Assembly: GCA_932521035.1 (NCBI GenBank)
Contig: OW051492.1
Coordinates: forward strand, 1,178,001 to 1,242,000
Length of the DNA: 64,000 bases
Origin: Oscheius dolichura
Lineage: Eukaryota > Nematoda > Chromadorea > Rhabditida > Rhabditidae
Reading direction: 5' to 3'
Under the pieces are notes generated by a model. It searched no databases. It saw nothing but the letters and a program-made list of their open reading frames with translations, and had not been told where the DNA came from. The stretch's first letter is position 1. Each line of letters starts with the position of its first letter. Shown here one piece after another: positions 10,790 through 22,146 of this stretch. Both the position numbers and the translations under genes were made by a program.

Positions 10790-13700
10790 TTACTCAACGG
10801 CGGCTGGAGGACCCATGGCGGCGGCCTCGGCAGCCTGAGATTGACGGACACGGTTGCGGAGCCGTTGGAGACGGACTTTTTGACTCTTTTTGGCTATTCG
10901 AACCTGGAAAAAGGGGAATTATTGGGGTTACTCGTTTATAAATATGGTAGAGTGTTTAAAAAGTAGAAAAAAATAACTCTAGAAATGGTAAAATCCATAG
11001 AAACGGCGGCAAAGAGCGCGAAACCTGAACTTAGTTCAAATACCCCGTTTTAGACTATTTTATACTTTAATAGACGCCTAAAAATGGTATAAATGGGTCC
11101 AGAAGGGATAGATCCCGGGAAAATGACGGGAAACACGGGGTCAAGCTTGAGTATCCGTTCAAATAGCCCGCCATCTCGGGTAGAACGCGGGGTTTTGGAG
11201 TACATTAGGAATTTTACCATTTAAACCTTCATCTTGTTTAAACGAGGACGAAAAATAATTCAAAATGGGTCCAAAAACAGCAAAACTGGATGAAACGGCG
11301 GCAGGGTGGCTTTAATGAGACCAACATTCAAATAACCCGCCATTTTGAACGGAGAGCGGCTTTTTGGTTCTAGAAAACGGGATATTCTACCACTTTTGGA
11401 GTCATTTTCTGGTTTAAAGAACGGTGAGAATAAAAAATTTGTCCCTTACCAGTCGCTGTAACCGTGTCCCAGCTAGATGTTTCATCTTGGCCGGATTGAA
11501 GGCCACCAACGGTGCCGGATTATGTACATTGAAGAGGATGTGTGCTGAAGAAATGAACCTTAATCTGGAGAAGAGTGGTAGTTAGCGAGGGGGGAGACGG
11601 ACCAGGAAAACCTACCGATATGGACCATCGTCGAGGAGCGCACTTCCCGGCCGGTGCGGTTCTTCTGGACGGCTTCGGTCTTCGACGGGGAGGAGGCCAC
11701 GACGCCGGCGTCGGCCGCGTCTTCGAAGAGACTCGTCCTTGCTCGGGTCTGGGCACCTGCGGCTGTTGGACTCCGTTGTTTTGTAATCTCCGACATCCTT
11801 TTCTTATACCTGGAAATGTTTTTATTCCAAACATTTGAAATCCTCTGAAAAAAATCACTTCCCGCTACTATCGGATTCCTGGGCTCGCACCCATAAAATC
11901 TCGGCAGTTCGCGGGATAGGCGCGGGCCGCGCGCGGTTATCAGTTCTCCTTGCTGCCGAGATTTTACGGGTGCAGGCGACCGACTCGAAAATCTTGTCAA
12001 AACGTCTAAAACTCCGGAAAATGGTTAGGAAACTCATTTTTGTTTATTTTTTTTAGATTTCTTTAGCATTTTCAGGTTAGAAAGAGTGTAACTGTACTCA
12101 CTGTGAGATTTGTTCCTTTCCCAGGCCGGGAATTCCTCCCTTGGGACTGACACTTCCAGGAGGAGAACTGCTCGGCTGACTAGTCCTTGTCCTCTTCCTT
12201 TCCGGCTCTTCTGACCCTTCCGGTGCTTTTCTACTCCGTTTATTGGGAGAATTAGATGATGAAGAAGCTCCACTGGGTGTAGCCATGAATCGGTCGATTA
12301 AATTGGCCCTGGCGGATCGTTGTGGCCTCGAGGAAGTTGGTGTATGGAGGGCGAAAAGTGTCTCCTTCGAAACATTTGGAGCAATTCCAGCCTGAACCAT
12401 GGGGATAATGAACCGAAAGGCTGTCCGCTGCACACTCACCGACATGATGGCTTTATTTGCTCTCTCTGATGCCACTGCTGCCGCACGAGACGGACGAGTT
12501 CGCTCCTCGCTGAAATTGACACATCTTATCTCTTTGTTCTCATCAAAAAATGGGGACAAATTGCGTGAAACGCCAAAAAAAGCAATAATAAAAAAGGCAA
12601 AAACGTTTGACTTGAAGCGGAGATTGAACCTGCAGCTAATTTCATCAATCGCGCGCGCTTATGCACTGCGCCATTTGAACAGGTTACGAATCAACGTACC
12701 TGATTTTAACCAGCTCCGTCAGCTTCCTGTTGCCTCTCTTATTACTTTGCCTCAATTTTCCCATTGGTGTCTGCTTCACAACCTATAAAAAAGAAGTTTA
12801 TAATAGTATTTATTTACACCGCGGCTTATCTCCCCTCCCGATGGAAAGCGAAAACCCAGTTGGTTTGGCTGGCTGCCAACAGCCGCCCCCCTGATAAGCG
12901 AGCGGTGGACGGGTCCAAAGACCAACCTCGTCGTACTGTTCCTCCTTAATTTGGAGCTTCTCTTCCGGCGTTTCGGGAACCACAGTTTGGCGGGTTTCCC
13001 TTCTCTTGGGGGTGGTGGGGGCCGGATCGTCGAGCTGGGTCGATGGACCGGGCTCATCCACAGTCAACAGCCGTTCCCTCTTCTTCCTATTCCTCGCCTT
13101 ACTGTCCCTGCTGGTGGAACTCGTCTCCGACGCGGCCGAGCCCTCCTCCAGCATTGCTTGCAGCTTCTTACTTGTCTCTTCGCTGACCTGGAGGTGACGG
13201 GCACTGGGAAGGAGGTCATCTGGCTAAAAATAGGGAGAAATAGAGGAAAAATCACTGGCAACTCACATTATTCCAGATATGAGGATAGGGATCGTATTCT
13301 TCCAGATCGGCGGGCATTTCGATACATAACATTTCGTAGATCTTGGCTATTTCCTTCGGCATGATGTGGTTGAAACTGTAAAATAGTTATAAGTCGGGTT
13401 TCAAGAGGAAAAATTCCATTCTGGACCGTCTTTATATGATAAACAAAAAGGTACAGTAACCCTGCCAAATGGGGGTACAGATCATTCTAGACCATTGGAG
13501 GCTTTACTACTCCGTTTTAAATCTTTTTATGGAGGATACGGTAATTCACAGTGAATATTGATAAATTTAAGAGTGGCAGGATACTGTATTCCATAGAAAT
13601 TGGATGAAAAGCATCTTTAAAAGCCTGTAAGATCATTGAGGAGCCTGCCATCTCGCCCCAGTGTCACTATTTGAAGGTTACAGTGGTTTTTGACCAGGAA

Positions 13701-16700
13701 CCGAATATTTTTAACTTGGTATTTATGAACTCACCCTTTCAAATGGTTAATGTACCAGTTTCAGCTACTGTAATCCCAAAAATTTGAAGAGCCGGCTGCC
13801 TTAACCCGGCCCCAAGCGTCGGCGCCCCCTCTAGACCAATTTATTCCGGTCTTACGGTAACTTTCTATTGATAATTGGAATATTCTTCTGTTTTCTTATA
13901 ATTTATATGACACAAATTGTGTTCAGAGCTTTCTAATGGGCACATTTTCAAATTTTGGCCCCTCTATTACAAAATATTGTACTGTCCGTCCGTTCTCTGT
14001 CCCATCAGCCCGCCTGCTTCACTCCGTCCCCTCTCTGACTCAAAAGGATCCTGTCACCCCCCGTCTACCGTACTCCATATACTTACTAATACGTTGTAAA
14101 CTGTTACTAAACTCATAAAAGTGTTCTACTTACTTGTCACTAACTACATCGTCCAAGAAAGCCTTCAGCTCCGTCGCCGTCTTCGCGGTATAGACATATC
14201 TCAACTTATGGAGGATCTAAACTCTCCCTCTTCATTTTCTAAGAGAGTTGAACTCACATCGCTGAACTCTGGAACATACCAGTCCGGATTGTTGGTATTA
14301 TATAGCGGTTCAGTTTTAATCTGGAGAGCAATACAGTAGAGATCGAGGAGGACCATCAACTGCATTTCGAGAACTTGCTTCTCGCCGTCTAGCTGACCAC
14401 GGGAGGTGTTTTCATACATCGAAATCAACTTTCCATAGTCAATTATGCCTTCGGATCGGAGGAAGTCGATTACCATTCTCTGAAAATGGAGAAAATAACT
14501 TCAAAATGATCAAAAGGCGCGCGTCTCCGAAATTGCGGGTTATTTGAACGGAAAGCCTATCAACCGGGATAAGTCGACATTTTTGTGGATTTTACCTTAT
14601 TTTTACCCATTTTAATACATTTTTTACTATACTAAACATTGTAAACAATTATTTCAACCAGTAAACCAGTTCAAAACGATCAAAAAACAAAAAAAAAACA
14701 CCGAAATGGCGGGATATTTCGGTCCGAGTTTAACTCATTCTGGCACCATTTTCACGGATTTAACTCTTTCCCGGGCTTATTTTATAAATTTTTAGAGTCA
14801 ACGAACCTTTTTGTGAGCTGTGGATACTTGAAAATTGGTATAAATGGTGTTAATTCTCATTTTTCAGGAGCTATAAGTCAAAAGAAGCGGCAACCCCCGT
14901 TTTTCCGGGTTCTTGTCATTGGAGCGCGTTTACCACCCATTTGAAAATGGTTTAAGGTGAACTTACATCGACATTAATGGCAAAAGTGTGCCGTTCGAAG
15001 TAATCATGGACCGTATTGACGATCAGATGATGTAGATAGATGAGATCCCCTCCTTTGACGACCTGCTCCGTGTACCAGTCGAAAAAGTAGTCGGGGAACT
15101 CTTTCATATGGGGACAGGCTGGAAAATAGTCTTATTATTAAAAAAAATCAATTAAAATGCTTACGAATTCGTTCAAATTTGGAGTGAGTGGACTTCTTTC
15201 TCCGATGATTTCGTAGCTCCTGAAAGAAACGGCTGAATCGTCCGAAGGAACGGATCATGTGAATGGCACTGATAAGGCGGGCCGGGAAAAAAGAAAAAGG
15301 GGAGGGGGAGGACAGAGAAAAAGTAAAGAACGGGCTTTTGATTAGCTAGATTACCGTAACCCTGGAAAAAATTGAAGGAAAGGCGGGAAATGGCCAGAAT
15401 AGAGGGATAAGTTACCGTAACCCGGGCCCCCTTGTCAGAGCGGCTCGGTCCACGATATTCCGATCCCCTGCACCCGTAAAGTCTCGGCAAGACAAACGTA
15501 TAAAGGCAACACAGTATTGTAACTGTTTTAGAAAAAGATAAACCTACTGCTGAGACTTTACGGGTGCTGGGGATCGGACTATCGAGGGCTGAGCCATCAG
15601 TAAGCCACATTTTTGGGGGACTGCTCCATTTTTGCTCATTTTTTGAATTATAACCATCATATTAAATACAGTACGCCAAAAAAGCGCAAAACGAGCCTGC
15701 TTTCCCCCGAAAAGGCGCCTCATTGGCCCGAAATTTGAATGCCAGTCAAAGTCAAAAAAAAATAGGCCAGGTTTGGGTGAAATTACTACACCCCTTAAAA
15801 TTATGGATAATAACTTGGAAAGAAGGAAGAAATGTATCATTTGGAATACCGTAACTCTCGTGGAAATATTAATAAAGCCCGGGAAAACGAACCTGAAGTC
15901 TCTGTGCCCGCGACATCTTCTTATGGCTGGCTTTGAACTTCTCCGAATACGTTGCCGCCTCTTTTTGGAGTTCTGGAACGGAATTTTCCATACTTTCACG
16001 ACTACAATAACGTAAAATTACACTCTATTGATTTTTGGACTAATTAAAAGCAGGTTTCGAGAAAAGCTTACCTAGAAAGCGATAGGTGTCGCCCTTGATG
16101 ATGGCGCACATTTCTTCCCGACGGATTGCTGAAAAAGCGAAAATTTATAGGGTCCTGGAGGGAAAATTCTTGTTTATTTAGTTTAAAGAGATTCGTATCT
16201 GTTCATAACATCATAAAAGCTGGGAGAAAAGCCGTGAGAATCCCCGGGAAATTGAATTCAAACCGTGGGAACGGGGCGGCAGGCGGTAAACTGTACGATT
16301 CCCTGTTTCAGGGAGCCATAAACCGGGAAAATTCGTATATTTTTTTGCTAAAAAATAATGGAAAAACTGACCGACGGTTCTGTCATCAACTTCTGAAGCA
16401 GATTCACTGGACATTCTTGAGCTCTCGTCGTCTTCTGCTGAAAATGGAACGGTGAAAATGGGGGAAAACTGTCAGCTGTCGCGAGACCCAGTCACAGTCA
16501 AGGACATTTCACCCGATAAGGCAGAGATAACCGCGGACGGCTGTCCCATCTCTCACTCTCGGGAGATTGAGAGACTAATTGCAAAAGGCGAATAAACCCA
16601 TTTGGGCACGATAGGAGGAAAGCAAAAGATTTTTGACAGCTGTGGGCGCCGAACTTCTGGTGTATTGCACACGGGCTCCGCCACATCGCACTGCGTTATC

Positions 16701-17916
16701 AGAACATGGCTGACCGGGGGGCGCGGGGTAGAGAAAGAGGTAACCAACCTGAGTCATTACTACTCCGTCGACTCATGTAGAGAGGAATCGGCGGGTATTG
16801 CAATTCCCGAGCAGCTGCAGCATCTATGAAAGCCTGCGGTGCACATAGGACCTGCAAAAAGATCGAATAGTGTGTAAAATGGGAGGCCGTTTTGTTGATT
16901 TGTTGACGGGGAACAGCTGTACCCCGGGCGGCAGGTCAGAGAGTCAAAAAAGAGCCGAATCACGTGAAGTCGGTGATATATTTACCCAGGGAGAAGAGGG
17001 GAGACGACTTTTCTTGGCATTTTCTCCCGGGTGAGGGAAAATAAACATTGTTTGGCGGGAAGCCGGGCGCGTGTGGAAACCGGCTTTCTCTTTCCAGCTT
17101 TTTGGACTGTAACAGATCGGTTTTCACTCTTCTTAAGTAGAAAACAACGCCTATAGACCTTTAAAACAGAAAAAATTGAAAAAAATTGAGTGGAAATGAA
17201 TTGTTGGGCGGAATTTTGAATAATAGGGGGGTTTGAATCGAGATGCCCGCCAAAATGAAGATTTTAACTAGAATTTTGAATAATTTCCGCTAATTTAAGA
17301 AATAAATAATGCTTTCTAGACCTTTAAAATATATATTAACTAGAAGAAATGGATCAAAAATGAGTTATATCGAGGTTTAGATTTCACCCAAAGGGGGTAG
17401 AGGAAGCGCTCGCGCCTAAAAATAGTGTTTAAAATTTAAATCTTGATTATTTTTCGGGTCTACGCAATAAATAACGCTTTTTAGACCTTGAAATTAATGG
17501 ACGACGAGGAAAAAATGGAAGGGAAATGAACTTTGGGCGAGTTCTTGAGCGATAAGGTCATTGGGCCGGGTCGGACCCGTTCGCGCGCCCAAAAAGAAGA
17601 TTTAAATATGATTTAAAGACTTTTAAACCTCTAAAAACATGCTTTAAACGTTAACATTAACGAAGAATGAGAAAAAATAGAAGAAAAATGAGTTTTGACC
17701 GGCTTTTTGAGCCGTAAGGTCACTGGGTCGAGTTGCGCGCCCAAAGGGCCCGTTCAAATTTGAATTGGTGGGGTTTACCTTGGCCCGGACGATGTCTTTC
17801 AACTCTTTCAGGCATTCCGGTGGCACTACAATGTTTTTCTTCTCCGGAGTGAAGCGCATAATAATGTCGACGACACTCTGATGGAAGATCTCATCCCTCT
17901 CGGCTTGTGTCGACAT
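10790..17916 (-). CDS. Large Ser/Pro-rich protein, tentatively Treslin/SLD-3-like
   Basis: About 17 exons join in phase from ATG 17916 (17779-17916; ~16758-16853; ~16370-16437; ~16076-16133; ~15893-16006; ~15169-15221; ~14967-15119; ~14253-14479; ~14134-14218; ~13266-13378; ~12926-13224; ~12699-12783; ~12441-12521; ~12111-12393; ~11616-11845; ~11454-11546; 10790-10905), giving roughly 760 aa. The first half is helical (e.g. DYFFDWYTEQVVKGGDLIYL, EMQLMVLLDLYCIALQIK). The second half is basic and disordered with several TP sites (TTPKR, PETPEEK, KQTPMGK), nuclear-type basic clusters (NKRSRKAPEG) and a basic C-terminal helix (KKSQKVRLQRLRNRVRQ). This order resembles Treslin/TICRR/SLD-3, which links CDK activity to origin firing; the link is a hypothesis only. 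Same strand as the Lys-rich and PIG-O genes, 433 bp upstream of the former. Introns hold family-A and family-B elements. Confidence 0.7.
11887..11973. repeat. Family-B foldback hairpin, copy B2
   Basis: Arms GCACCCATAAAATCTCGGCAG and the inverted CTGCCGAGATTTTACGGGTGC enclose a short GC-rich centre; about 87 bp. Located in an intron of the Ser/Pro-rich gene. One arm has a G-to-A change (CCCATA), the other keeps the consensus. Confidence 0.88.
12607..12680 (-). repeat. tRNA-like segment (A- and B-box), intronic
   Basis: On the minus strand ATGGCGCAGTGCATAAGCGC resembles a D-arm/A-box and GCAGGTTCAATCTCCGC a T-arm/B-box, spaced as in a tRNA. No complete cloverleaf forms, so I call it a tRNA-derived relic or SINE head in an intron of the Ser/Pro-rich gene. 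Confidence 0.45.
15470..15567. repeat. Family-B foldback hairpin, copy B3
   Basis: Arms GCACCCGTAAAGTCTCGGCA and TGCTGAGACTTTACGGGTGC are inverted; both carry the same A-to-G change (AAGTCTC/GAGACTT), so pairing is kept. Outside the arms, CGATCCCC and GGGGATCG extend the palindrome. Intronic. Confidence 0.88.
15608..15735. repeat. Family-A foldback element, degenerate copy A4
   Basis: Contains the family-A core (TACAGTACGCCA, GCGCAAAACGAGCCTGC, CCCCCGAAAAGGCGCCTCAT) but only a weak left arm. Lies just beyond copy B3 in the same intron. Confidence 0.55.
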
Positions 17917-18229
17917 TTTTACCCTGGAATTTATTAGGAGATATAGGGAAGGGAAGGAAGGAAGGGGAGAGGACAAAGAAGGGGAGGGATAAAGTAAATA
18001 TGAGGTGGATGCCGGGTCGGGAAGAGAATGGCCAGAACACGGGGGACACATTCCCGCTGCTGACAACACCAGCCTCTACACCCCCACCTACACCAGGGAG
18101 AGACACACACAGGACGGGGCCGTGTTCTCTCTTCTCTCTCGCGAACAAATCAATTCTAGTAGTGGACCAGATGAAGAAGAATTTCTATAGGAAAATGATT
18201 GAGAAATGGGGGAGGGGCGGCTAAAAGAG

Positions 18230-19200
18230 CACTCAATCATCTCATTAGCTGGAACGGATTAGCACGTGAGAAAAGGGAAAAAAGAAGCGGTAGACATGGT
18301 AAATGACATAAGGGAATAAAAGCAAAAGTCTGAAAGCTCGGGGGTCTGAACTCATCTGCGATTATGTGAGTCGTGCTGGCGATCTGCGCCGCTTACCGCC
18401 TGCGCCATCAGACGTCAGAGCTGGGGGATGAAATTATCGGTTACCTTCCCTGGGCACGCTTCTCATTACAAAAATGGCTATATAGAGCATTTCTTCCGGG
18501 TAAGATCCTTGTGATTATGATAAAAAATGATGAGCATTTCAATTTTCAGAATACTATGAGAAAAAAAATCAAAATATGGGAGATATGGGAAGCGGGTAAA
18601 AATCGCTGTTCGGGCTGTATTTTCTCATTTTTCAAGGAAATTTTTGAATAAATAAAGAAAATATAGAAATAACGATGGAAAGGAAAGCGTTTCCGTGGTG
18701 TAATGCCTGCTTTTTAGGAGAAAATACAGCATTCGGGGCTGGTTGACCTTGATAAGGGGGCGCTTCCTGCTGCCAGGCTGGAATAGATAGCCGAATAGGC
18801 CAAAATATCATTATTTACAATATTTTTTACTTCTAAATAATATAAAAATGGCCTAATTAATGTATGAATTTTATATAAATGGGAGAGGAAATTAGAGAAA
18901 GGAGAGGAGAGAATGGCTTGGACGGGTGCCAAACGACCCCACGCGCGGGTTGGCAGCGGGAAGGAGAGACAGATCAATAGGCAGGAGGGGGACACCCCCT
19001 GGCCGGGTGATGGTCAGTGCTGCCAGCCTGGGACCTGGTCAGCTGGGGGCATTAATTATATACACCTGGTCAGGGGAGAGGGGGGCAGACTGGGGCAGAC
19101 TGACTAGGAGAGACTAATGAGGGAACAGGCGGGGATAAATGAGGTCAGGGCTAAAAGCCAGAAGGAGGGGAGAGAGAAGAAGAAGAAGAAAAACAGTTTG
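18230..19200. other. Intergenic region between divergent genes
   Basis: About 1 kb between the start of the minus-strand Ser/Pro-rich gene and the motif cluster before the dipeptidase gene. It includes a weak tRNA-like stretch (minus strand, TGATGGCGCAGGCGGTAAGC near 18390-18415) and purine-rich tracts. No ORF with coding character. Promoters for both genes must lie in or near here, but none is recognisable. Confidence 0.5.
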
Positions 19201-19234
19201 TAGTGGAAATGGGACTGGAAAATTTTGAAGAACA

Positions 19235-19634
19235 GCCACAATTAGACAGCGAAAACAGATGGCTATCTAACTGTGGCAGCTAAATTACTCGGCTGTCTAA
19301 CTGTGGTGAGAGCAATTTCAACCCAATTCAAGGGAGTTTGGAAAAGAGATCTCCCGGTAAAAAACGTTCTGCCCTTTTTAAACCCTAGCTGTCTAACTGT
19401 GGCTTCTTCAGCTGTCTGAAAATTCTTCCAGACACAGTTAGACAGCTAGAACGAGCAATACAGAAAAAAACTGTAGCGTGCAGTAACATTTTATTTATGG
19501 TTGTCTAACTGTGGCGGCCGAATTGAAACCCGTCTCCTGCTCAATTTGCTCGCCAGTGAGCCAAAAAGTACACTATGTGAACTGTGGCGCTGCAGAAGTC
19601 AACCGCTGTCTATTTGTGGCTGTCTAACTGTGGT
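19235..19634 (+). repeat. Cluster of 16-bp motif GCTGTCTAACTGTGGC
   Basis: Eight full or near-full copies lie in about 400 bp, in both orientations: inverted at 19235-19250 and 19433-19447; direct at 19261-19277, 19291-19306, 19387-19403, 19500-19516, 19605-19620 and 19618-19634. Spacing is irregular, unlike a satellite. The cluster ends 80 bp before the dipeptidase start codon, so a role as repeated protein-binding sites or a dispersed-repeat graveyard are both possible. Confidence 0.8.
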
Positions 19635-19980
19635 TTTACCAGTTTTCGACCAATTTTTACGGTCAAAAATCCTTGAAAATGATCAAATTCTTACATTCAC
19701 TTTTCTTTCGGAAAATGGCTATTCCGGAGGCTGTCTACCAAAATTTCTTCAAGTGAGCCCTTTTTCCCTCTTTTGGTCTAAAAATGACAATTTCAGGACA
19801 ATAGATTCCCGCCAGGAAGAATTCATCAAGCGGCTGACGGAGGCCGTGGCGATTCCTTCGGTTTCTGGTGATCCTGCCCGTTTTGATGACTGTGATCGGA
19901 TGAGCAAATGGGCTCAGGCCATTTGGAACCGGCTCGGAGCCGAGACGGAACTCTTTTATCCCAAAGGTTCGTGCGCCGCC

Positions 19981-20059
19981 GCACCCGTAACATCTCAGCA
20001 GCTGGCGCGCCTTTCCTTCCGTTTTCCTATAGCTTCAGCTGCCGAAATTTTACGGGTGC
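19981..20059. repeat. Family-B foldback hairpin, copy B4
   Basis: GCACCCGTAACATCTCAGCAG opposed to CTGCCGAAATTTTACGGGTGC; 79 bp, in intron 2 of the dipeptidase gene. The arms are less well matched than in B2. Confidence 0.85.
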
Positions 20060-20354
20060 GGCGACGCAAAATTATCGGAAATATTCAGGCCCTAAAGGCG
20101 AGAAAGCGCCGCCGATCATTTTCGGCCAGTTGAGGAAGGATCCCGCCAAGAAGACCCTCCTCATCTATGGTCATTTGGACGTCCAGCCGGCTGACAAGGA
20201 CGACGGCTGGAATATAGATCCGTTTGTCTTGACCGAGAAGGACGGGAAGTTCTTTGGCCGCGGTTCCAGTGACGATAAGGGGCCCTGTATCTCTTGGCTC
20301 AATGTGGTGGAATCTTTTCAACAGATTCAGGTAACCCACAAAATCCTTGCTACC

Positions 20355-20432
20355 ACACCCGTAAAATCTCAGCAGCTCGCGGCACTGCCAAGTTGATCCA
20401 AGGCGCGCCAACTGCCGAGATTTTACGGGTGC
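20355..20432. repeat. Family-B foldback hairpin, copy B5
   Basis: CACCCGTAAAATCTCAGCAG opposed to CTGCCGAGATTTTACGGGTGC; about 78 bp, in intron 3 of the dipeptidase gene, making two copies in neighbouring introns of one gene. Confidence 0.88.
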
Positions 20433-22146
20433 GCGCGCACAAAAAATTCCTTGAATAATGATCGGCCTAGGTTCCTCTGCCGGTAAATTTGAAAATCTGT
20501 TTCGAATGTAAAGAAGAGTCCGGTTCTACCGGCCTGGATGAGGAGCTGGCCAATCGGAAGGACACTTTCCTCAAGAACGTAGACTTTACCTGCATTTCGG
20601 ATAATACCTGGCTCGGTCCGAATAAGCCATGCCTGACCTATGGTCTCCGTGGAATTTGCTATTTTATGATTGAGATTGTCTGTGCCGACGGCGACTTGGA
20701 TTCGCTTCAATTTGGCGGAGCCGTAAACGAAGGACTGGGCGATTTGCTCTGGATCATGTCCCAACTCACGGACCCGGCTGGCAAGGTCCTGATCCCTGGC
20801 ATCGATGAAATGGTGGCACCGCTGACGGAGGCGGAGAAGCAGCTCTATTCGGCTATCGACTTCCCAGCTGATCAGTATCAACAAACCGCCGGATCGTATG
20901 GCCTCACCGTCGAGGGCAAGGAAAATATCCTGATGAGGAAGTGGCGCTATCCGAGTTTGAGTCTTCACGGCGTCGAGGGAGCCCATTCGGAGAAGGGAGT
21001 CAAAAACATCATTCCCGGCAAAGTGACGGGTAAATTTTCTGTCCGCCTCGTTCCCGACATGGATCCGGCTCTGGTTAACAAGACAGTTGAGCAATATATT
21101 GAGAAGACTCTCTGACCCAAGCGGAATAGTCGCAATTCGATAAAAGTCACTCACAGCCACGGGGCAAAAGCCTGGCTTGGTGATTATAAAGACGCTAACT
21201 ACCAGGCAGGCGCTCGGGCTACTAAAAGAGGTATAATTATTTTAAAAAATCCATACTATATTTGTAGTCTATGGAGCTGATCCGGATTTCACTAGGGAAG
21301 GAGGATCCATTCCGGTTACGCTGACCTTCCAAGAGCTGACGGGCAAATTCGTTATGTTGTTGCCGTTCGGCGCCTCTGATGATATGGCTCATTCGCAAAA
21401 TGAGAAACTCAATCGATCCAACTACATTAACGGGATGAAGCTGCTCGGATCGTATCTTCTCGAATTGGCAAATGCTTGAAGCCGCCGCTGCCGTCTTCTA
21501 CATTTTCCATCATGATCGAGAGATATAGAACCAGCAATAAATTTTTTAATTTGTATTATTCTCTATTATTTTCTATGAAGCTTTTCCTAAACCTTTTATA
21601 GCAAAGAAATGATAAAATTAGGAAATTTAAAATCAGCTACAAGAAAATAAATAAATTTTATCTAAAACGTAAAGATATGTATATATGATAATATTCTTTC
21701 GATATCACAATCTTCTTATCTTATTAATATGCATAAATAAATATGAAAGACGTATTTTGCAGTTTGTTATGCACCAAATTAGTTGACCCGCATATGAGTA
21801 AGTGAGTCGTCAAATTACTATTTTTTAAACTCTGAAAAAAGTAAATATATGAGAAATTAAAGGAGCAGTTAGGTCGGGGGGAAAAGTGCCTCCAAGTGCC
21901 TCCAACGGCCCGCGAAAACGGAATTTGAATTTCGATTTCTTTTTGCTTTGTATAATTTTCTCGTTTATCTGGCATGTGTTCTTCCATTTTTTTGTTGATA
22001 ATTTTCCTGATGAGCAGCTGACTATTTTACAATCAAAAAATTATAAAAATGCTGCATATTTGAGGAAATTGGAAAAAGGAGTTAGGTGACTCAAAAAAAG
22101 AACGCAGCGCGCCGACGCGCATTTACCGTATCTTGTCACCCCGACC

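Larger units (their letters stand above)
19715..21479 (+). pseudogene. CNDP-type M20 dipeptidase with in-frame stop
   Basis: Exons 19715-19752, 19797-19966, 20089-20330, 20471-21230 and 21268-21479 join in phase and read as a cytosolic non-specific dipeptidase (M20A/CNDP). Enzymes of this family hydrolyse Xaa-Xaa dipeptides with two metal ions. Most metal-site residues are visible: GHLDVQP, the Asp of GSSDDKGP, Glu pair in CKEESGS, Asp in CISDNTWLG, and His of AHSQNEKLN. However, the conserved HSG motif (His that completes the active site from the partner subunit) reads DLDSLQFGG, with Asp for His. An in-frame TGA at 21113-21115 follows YIEKTL, although the same frame resumes directly with PKRNSRNSIKVTHSHG and runs to the normal end. 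The product is thus truncated or the gene is dying; an assembly error is possible for the TGA, less so for both defects. Introns 2 and 3 each hold a family-B hairpin. Confidence 0.85.

Noticed and set aside
21113-21115. TGA as a selenocysteine codon in the dipeptidase
   Set aside because: M20 peptidases are not known selenoproteins, the site is not catalytic, and no SECIS-like structure was noticed in the 3' region. A mutation or assembly error is simpler.
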